Below are positions 5,755 to 9,320 of a stretch of 9,320 bases of DNA, in pieces (position 1 is the stretch's first letter; the number at the start of each line of letters is the position of its first letter). Position numbers and translations under genes: made by a program. The DNA comes from Solirubrobacterales bacterium (lineage in GTDB: Bacteria > Actinomycetota > Thermoleophilia > Solirubrobacterales > Solirubrobacteraceae), in the NCBI GenBank assembly GCA_026392325.1, contig JAPLCH010000085.1:1-9320 (forward strand). Direction: 5' to 3'. The notes beneath the pieces are model-generated. The model was not told the origin of the DNA, made no database searches, and worked only from the letters and a program-made list of their open reading frames with translations.

Positions 5755-8377
5755 CTACTCGACGTCTGGCGCGTCGACGTCATCAGACGTCTCAGCAGGT
5801 ACTTCATCAGCCTGTGCGTCTAAATCAGCGGGGGCGTCAGCGTGGGCCTCAGCTGAGGTCTCTTCCTGACCACCCTCAACTGGCGCAAGCTCGTCCTGGC
5901 CATCGTCTTCAGCTTCACCGTCAGCTGAATCCTCTGCGATCAGGGCCACGGCGGCGACGATGTCGTCGTCCTTGACCTTCATCACCCGGACACCTTGGGT
6001 TGCGCGGCCCTGCTGGCTGATTCCGCGCACGCTCGTCCTCTGAATCATTCCGCCTTGTGAAACGAACACGAGCTCTTGATGTTCCTTGACGACAAGAGCG
6101 CCTGCAAGTCCGCCTCTTTCGTCAGTCAGCTTGATTGTCTTGACGCCCATGGCTCCGCGCTTGGTCTCGCGATACTGGTCAATCGGAGTCCGCTTCCCGT
6201 AGCCATTCTCCGTGATGACCAGCAGCTCCCGGTCAGCCTCAGCAACGTCCATGGCGATGATCTGATTGCCCTCTTGGGAGACGTTCATGCCCTTCACGCC
6301 GCTTGTGTCTCGACCCATGCCGCGAACCTGGTTCTCATTGAACCTCACAGCCTGACCGGACTTGGAAATCATGATCAGCTCGTCGTCACCTGAAGTCCGA
6401 CGCACCGCAACGAGCTCGTCGTCGTCGCGGATCTTGATGGCGATGATCCCGGCTGACTTGATTGGCGTGTTGTAGGCGAGGAAATCGGTCTTCTTGATCA
6501 TGCCCTTGCGGGTTGCGAAGACGACATATTTGCCCTCTGTGAAGTCTCTCGTTGAGAGCACTGACTGAACGCGCTCGCCGTCACCAAGACCTTCCAAGAC
6601 ATTGACAAGGGCGCTGCCACGGGCTGTACGGGCGCCTTCTGGGAGCTCGTAAACCTTCTGGCGGTAGATCTTGCCTCGATTGGTGAAGAAGAGAAGGTAG
6701 TCGTGGGTTGAGGAGACGAAGAGATGTTCGATCCAATCTCCCTCCTTGGTTCCCATCCCGGTGATTCCGACGCCCCCACGGCGTTGCTTCTTGTACGTAT
6801 CGGAAGGAATTGACTTGATGTAACCACTGTTGGTGATGGTCACCACCATCTGCCTGTCCTGAATGAGGTCCTCGATGTCAAGGTCCTCCTCGGATGGTGA
6901 GATGACCGTCCGGCGCTCGTTGCCGTAGACCTCTGAGATCTCAGACAGCTCCTCCTTGATGATGCGCATGACGCGGCCCTCATCGCCGAGGATCTCGCGA
7001 AGCTCGCGGATGCGTTCCATGATGTCGGAGTGCTCAGCGCGGATCTTGTCTGACTCAAGAGCAGTGAGTCGCTGGAGGCGAAGGTCAAGAATTGCCTGCG
7101 CTTGGACCCTTGTGAGGTCGAAGCCGCTCATCAGTCCCTGTCTGGCAACGTCCGGGTCCTTCGAACCGCGGATCAGCTCAATCACATCATCGAGACGTTC
7201 GAGTGCTACAAGCAGACCTTCAAGAATGTGTGCGCGAGCTTCCTTCTGGCGCAACTCAAACTTCGTCCGTCGGACAACTACCTCGCGCTGATGCTCAACG
7301 TAATGAACAAGTATTTCCTTCAGCCCAAGTGTCTTGGGAACGCCGTCCACCAGCGCGACCATGTTGACGCCGAAGGTGCTCTGCATCTGGGTGTGCTTGT
7401 AAAGCTTGTTGAGAACGACCTTGGGGTTAGAGCCTCGCTTGAGCTCAATCACGACACGCATCCCGTGACGGTCCGACTCGTCGCGAACGTCACTGATCTC
7501 AGTGATCTTCTTCTCTTGGACGAGCTGGGCGATCTTCACGATCAGACCCCCGTCGCCGCCCTTGCGGACCATGTACGGAAGTTCCGTAACGATGATCGCC
7601 TCACGTCCTTGGCCGATGGGCTCCATGCCGGCCCTGGCCTGAACCCGAACCCTTCCTCGGCCCGTCAGGTAGGCGTCGTGGATGCCAGTAAGACCAAGAA
7701 TCGTTCCTGCTGTGGGGAAATCCGGGCCCTTGATGTGTTCCATCAAGGCCTTCGACGGTGATGTCGTGGTTGTCGATGTAGGCGATGGTTGCCGCGATCA
7801 CCTCGACAAGGTTGTGCGGTGGAATGTTGGTGGCCATACCGACTGCGATGCCGGATGATCCATTAACGAGAAGGTTCGGGAAGCGAGCAGGAAGAACAAG
7901 TGGCTCCTGGCGCGATGAGTCATAGGTCGGCGCGTAGTCAACCGTGTCAGCGTCAAGGTCACGGAGAAGTTCAGTTGCCAGACGATCAAGCTTGGCCTCC
8001 GTGTAACGCATGGCAGCTGCGGAGTAACCGTCAACGTTGCCGAAGTTGCCTTGTCCGTCAACCAGAGGGTGACGCATGGAGAAGTCTTGGGCCAGGCGCA
8101 CGAGTGCGTCATAGATCGCGCTGTCGCCGTGTGGATGGTATTTGCCCATCACTTCGCCGACGATCAATGCGCTCTTTACGTAACGGCGGCCTGGCTGGAG
8201 ACCGAGCTCGTTCATTACATAGATGACCCTTCGGTGAACCGGCTTCAGTCCATCACGAACATCAGGAAGCGCACGGCCGACGATGACTGACATCGCGTAG
8301 TCAAGGTACGAGGCCCGCATCTCATCTTCAATGGTGCGGATCTCAATGTTTCCGCCTCCAAGTTGATCTACACCCAT
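5755..8377 (-). CDS. gyrA: DNA gyrase subunit A, with an apparent one-base frameshift near 7747
   Basis: GyrA is the DNA-cleaving subunit that, with GyrB, introduces negative supercoils. The first frame (8377 to about 7748) encodes the start, the YHPHGDSAIYD quinolone region (Ser86, Asp90 as in susceptible enzymes) and the catalytic Arg-Tyr pair of AAMRYTE (Tyr125). After EGL at 7745 the conserved sequence continues in another frame as MEHIKGPDFPTAGT, through the tower, coiled coil and C-terminal pinwheel with the GyrA box QRRGGVG (nt 6786-6766), which separates GyrA from ParC. Removing one C at 7747/7748 joins the frames into 873 residues. As given, the first frame ends after 258 residues at 7601. 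The last 59 residues are strongly acidic. The start ATG is 9 bases after the gyrB stop with a good ribosome site. A sequencing error is most likely. Confidence 0.95.
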
Positions 8378-8383
8378 CCGTTG

Positions 8384-8388
8384 CTCCT
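8384..8388 (-). promoter_or_regulatory. Ribosome binding site of gyrA, overlapping the gyrB stop codon
   Basis: On the minus strand AGGAG lies six bases (CAACGG) before the gyrA ATG. It overlaps the gyrB TAG (8389-8387), so ribosomes ending gyrB are at the gyrA start. This supports the chosen gyrA start and coupled, balanced production of the two subunits. Confidence 0.8.
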
Positions 8389-9320
8389 AGACATCGAGGT
8401 TTGCGACCTCCCGTGCGTGGCTCTCAATGAATGCACGGCGAGGCTCAACAACATCGCCCATCAGTGTGGAGAAGAGCCTGTCGGCATCCACTGCGTCCAC
8501 AAGTGTCACCTGCATGAGAGTCCGGCTTTCGGGATCCATAGTTGTCTCACGAAGCTGTTCTGGGTTCATCTCACCCAGGCCCTTGAACCTGGAAATCTCA
8601 ATTCCCTTTTGCGCGAGAGACATGATCGTGTCCCTCAGCTCTGCGTAGGACAGGGCCTCTGACTCTGCCTCGCCAAGGCTGACCTTGAACGGGGCTACTC
8701 CAGCCAGGGAGGAAAGCTTGGACTGAACCTCGGAAAGCTTTCGGTACTCAGTTGTTTCGAAGAGCCCACTTGGAACCTTGTGGCTCCTGACCAGTCCAGT
8801 CGAACGCTCCATCGTGGAGATGTGGACCCCAACCGGATCCTCGGAGACAAATGACAGCTCCCAGGTCATCTCTTCTGGAGTCGGAGCCTTGACCAGATCA
8901 GAGAGTGACTTGGAGTCCTTGATGCCCTCATCGAGAATGTGGGTGGTGGTCAGAAGGTCAAACAGCTCAGTTCCGTGTTCGGCCCTGACTCGCGCAGACC
9001 AACCTTCGTGGTCTCGGAGGAGCTTCCCGAGTGACTGCCAACGATTCTCGGTCAGTTTCGTGGACTTTCCGTTGGCGTCGATGATCTCGTACTTCTCAAG
9101 CTTGTCTTGCAGAAGCACTTCCTCAAGCTCAGACTCAAGTTCGATGTAGCGCTCACTGCGTCCGGCCTTGATCTTGTAAAGCGGGGGCTTGGCGATGTAG
9201 ACATAGCCAGCATCAATCAGCTGAGGCATCTGCCTGAATAGAAGAGTCAGGGCGAGCGTCCTGATGTGGGCTCCGTCGACATCTGCGTCAGTCATCAAAA
9301 CAATCTTGTGATAGCGCGCC
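8387..9320 (-). CDS. gyrB: DNA gyrase subunit B, C-terminal part (5' end beyond window)
   Basis: The visible 310 residues are the C-terminal part of the ATPase subunit of gyrase. They begin ARYHKIVLMTDADVDGAHI, the TOPRIM DxD metal-binding motif, and continue through PPLYKIK. The tail domain carries RFKGLGEMNPEQL, TTMDPESR and LMGDVVEPRRAFIE, which are GyrB signatures. The ATPase and transducer domains and the EGDSA motif lie outside the window. Between TOPRIM and tail there are about 140 extra residues (roughly nt 8660-9085) absent from mycobacterial GyrB but resembling in position and size the insertion of E. coli GyrB. The gene ends 9 bases before gyrA, forming a gyrB-gyrA operon. The frame is open to the window edge, and no start is expected here: the first in-frame ATG (9295) is inside the TOPRIM motif. 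Confidence 0.97.
   Translation of the reverse strand, partial: ARYHKIVLMTDADVDGAHIRTLALTLLFRQMPQLIDAGYVYIAKPPLYKIKAGRSERYIELESELEEVLLQDKLEKYEIIDANGKSTKLTENRWQSLGKLLRDHEGWSARVRAEHGTELFDLLTTTHILDEGIKDSKSLSDLVKAPTPEEMTWELSFVSEDPVGVHISTMERSTGLVRSHKVPSGLFETTEYRKLSEVQSKLSSLAGVAPFKVSLGEAESEALSYAELRDTIMSLAQKGIEISRFKGLGEMNPEQLRETTMDPESRTLMQVTLVDAVDADRLFSTLMGDVVEPRRAFIESHAREVANLDV

Noticed and set aside
7102..7761. Plus-strand open frame (219 codons) opposite gyrA
   Set aside because: It is antisense to conserved gyrA sequence and shows no family resemblance or ribosome site.
7601..8377. A genuine short GyrA-like protein of 258 residues
   Set aside because: The last 47 residues after the shift are out-of-frame gyrA sequence with no conservation, while the true continuation is intact in the neighbouring frame.
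1..9320. CRISPR array, tRNA or complete mobile element
   Set aside because: No regularly spaced repeats, no tRNA-like cloverleaf and no transposase or integrase were found anywhere in the window.

Overview
This 9.3 kb window looks like a piece of an actinobacterial chromosome. The evidence is a serine/threonine kinase, two FHA-domain proteins (FhaA- and FhaB-like) and the likely start of a PP2C phosphatase in one tightly coupled operon. Next to it are a membrane-anchored protein with a C-terminal CARDB-like domain, prephenate dehydratase, and gyrA/gyrB. Base composition looks moderately GC-rich, not extreme. The combination recalls the Thermoleophilia/Solirubrobacterales branch more than mycobacteria or streptomycetes, but that placement comes from memory of the families and was not tested.

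Layout. (1) Positions 1-3212, minus strand: a signalling operon read in the order kinase (3212-1392), FhaA-like (1395-517), FhaB-like (514-38), phosphatase start (41-1, cut by the window edge). Two junctions are 4-base ATGA overlaps and the third has a 2-base gap, so translation is probably coupled. The kinase would phosphorylate targets, the FHA proteins would read phosphothreonine, and the phosphatase would reverse the signal. In the M. tuberculosis operon this layout recalls, the products act on cell-wall growth and division. (2) 3213-3376: a short divergent intergenic region with direct and inverted repeats. (3) 3377-4474, plus strand: a single-pass membrane protein with an external CARDB-like domain. 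(4) 4599-5477, plus strand: prephenate dehydratase (pheA). (5) 5478-5754: a convergent intergenic region with two competing hairpins, a sequence resembling an insertion-sequence end, and a perfect Shine-Dalgarno-like string. (6) 5755-9320, minus strand: gyrB (3' part only), then gyrA 9 bases downstream, read toward the window start.

The strongest anomaly is a one-base frameshift in gyrA near 7747. It splits an otherwise intact and well-conserved gyrase A subunit into two frames. Since gyrA is normally essential, a sequencing or assembly error is the leading explanation. Other points of interest are a kinase with a large multi-pass membrane domain where PASTA repeats would be expected, a GyrB with an E. 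coli-like insertion after the TOPRIM domain, and a lysine/arginine-free acidic tail on GyrA. No CRISPR array, rRNA, tRNA or complete mobile element was seen. Most of the window is conserved housekeeping and signalling DNA, and I found no convincing new multi-gene system.
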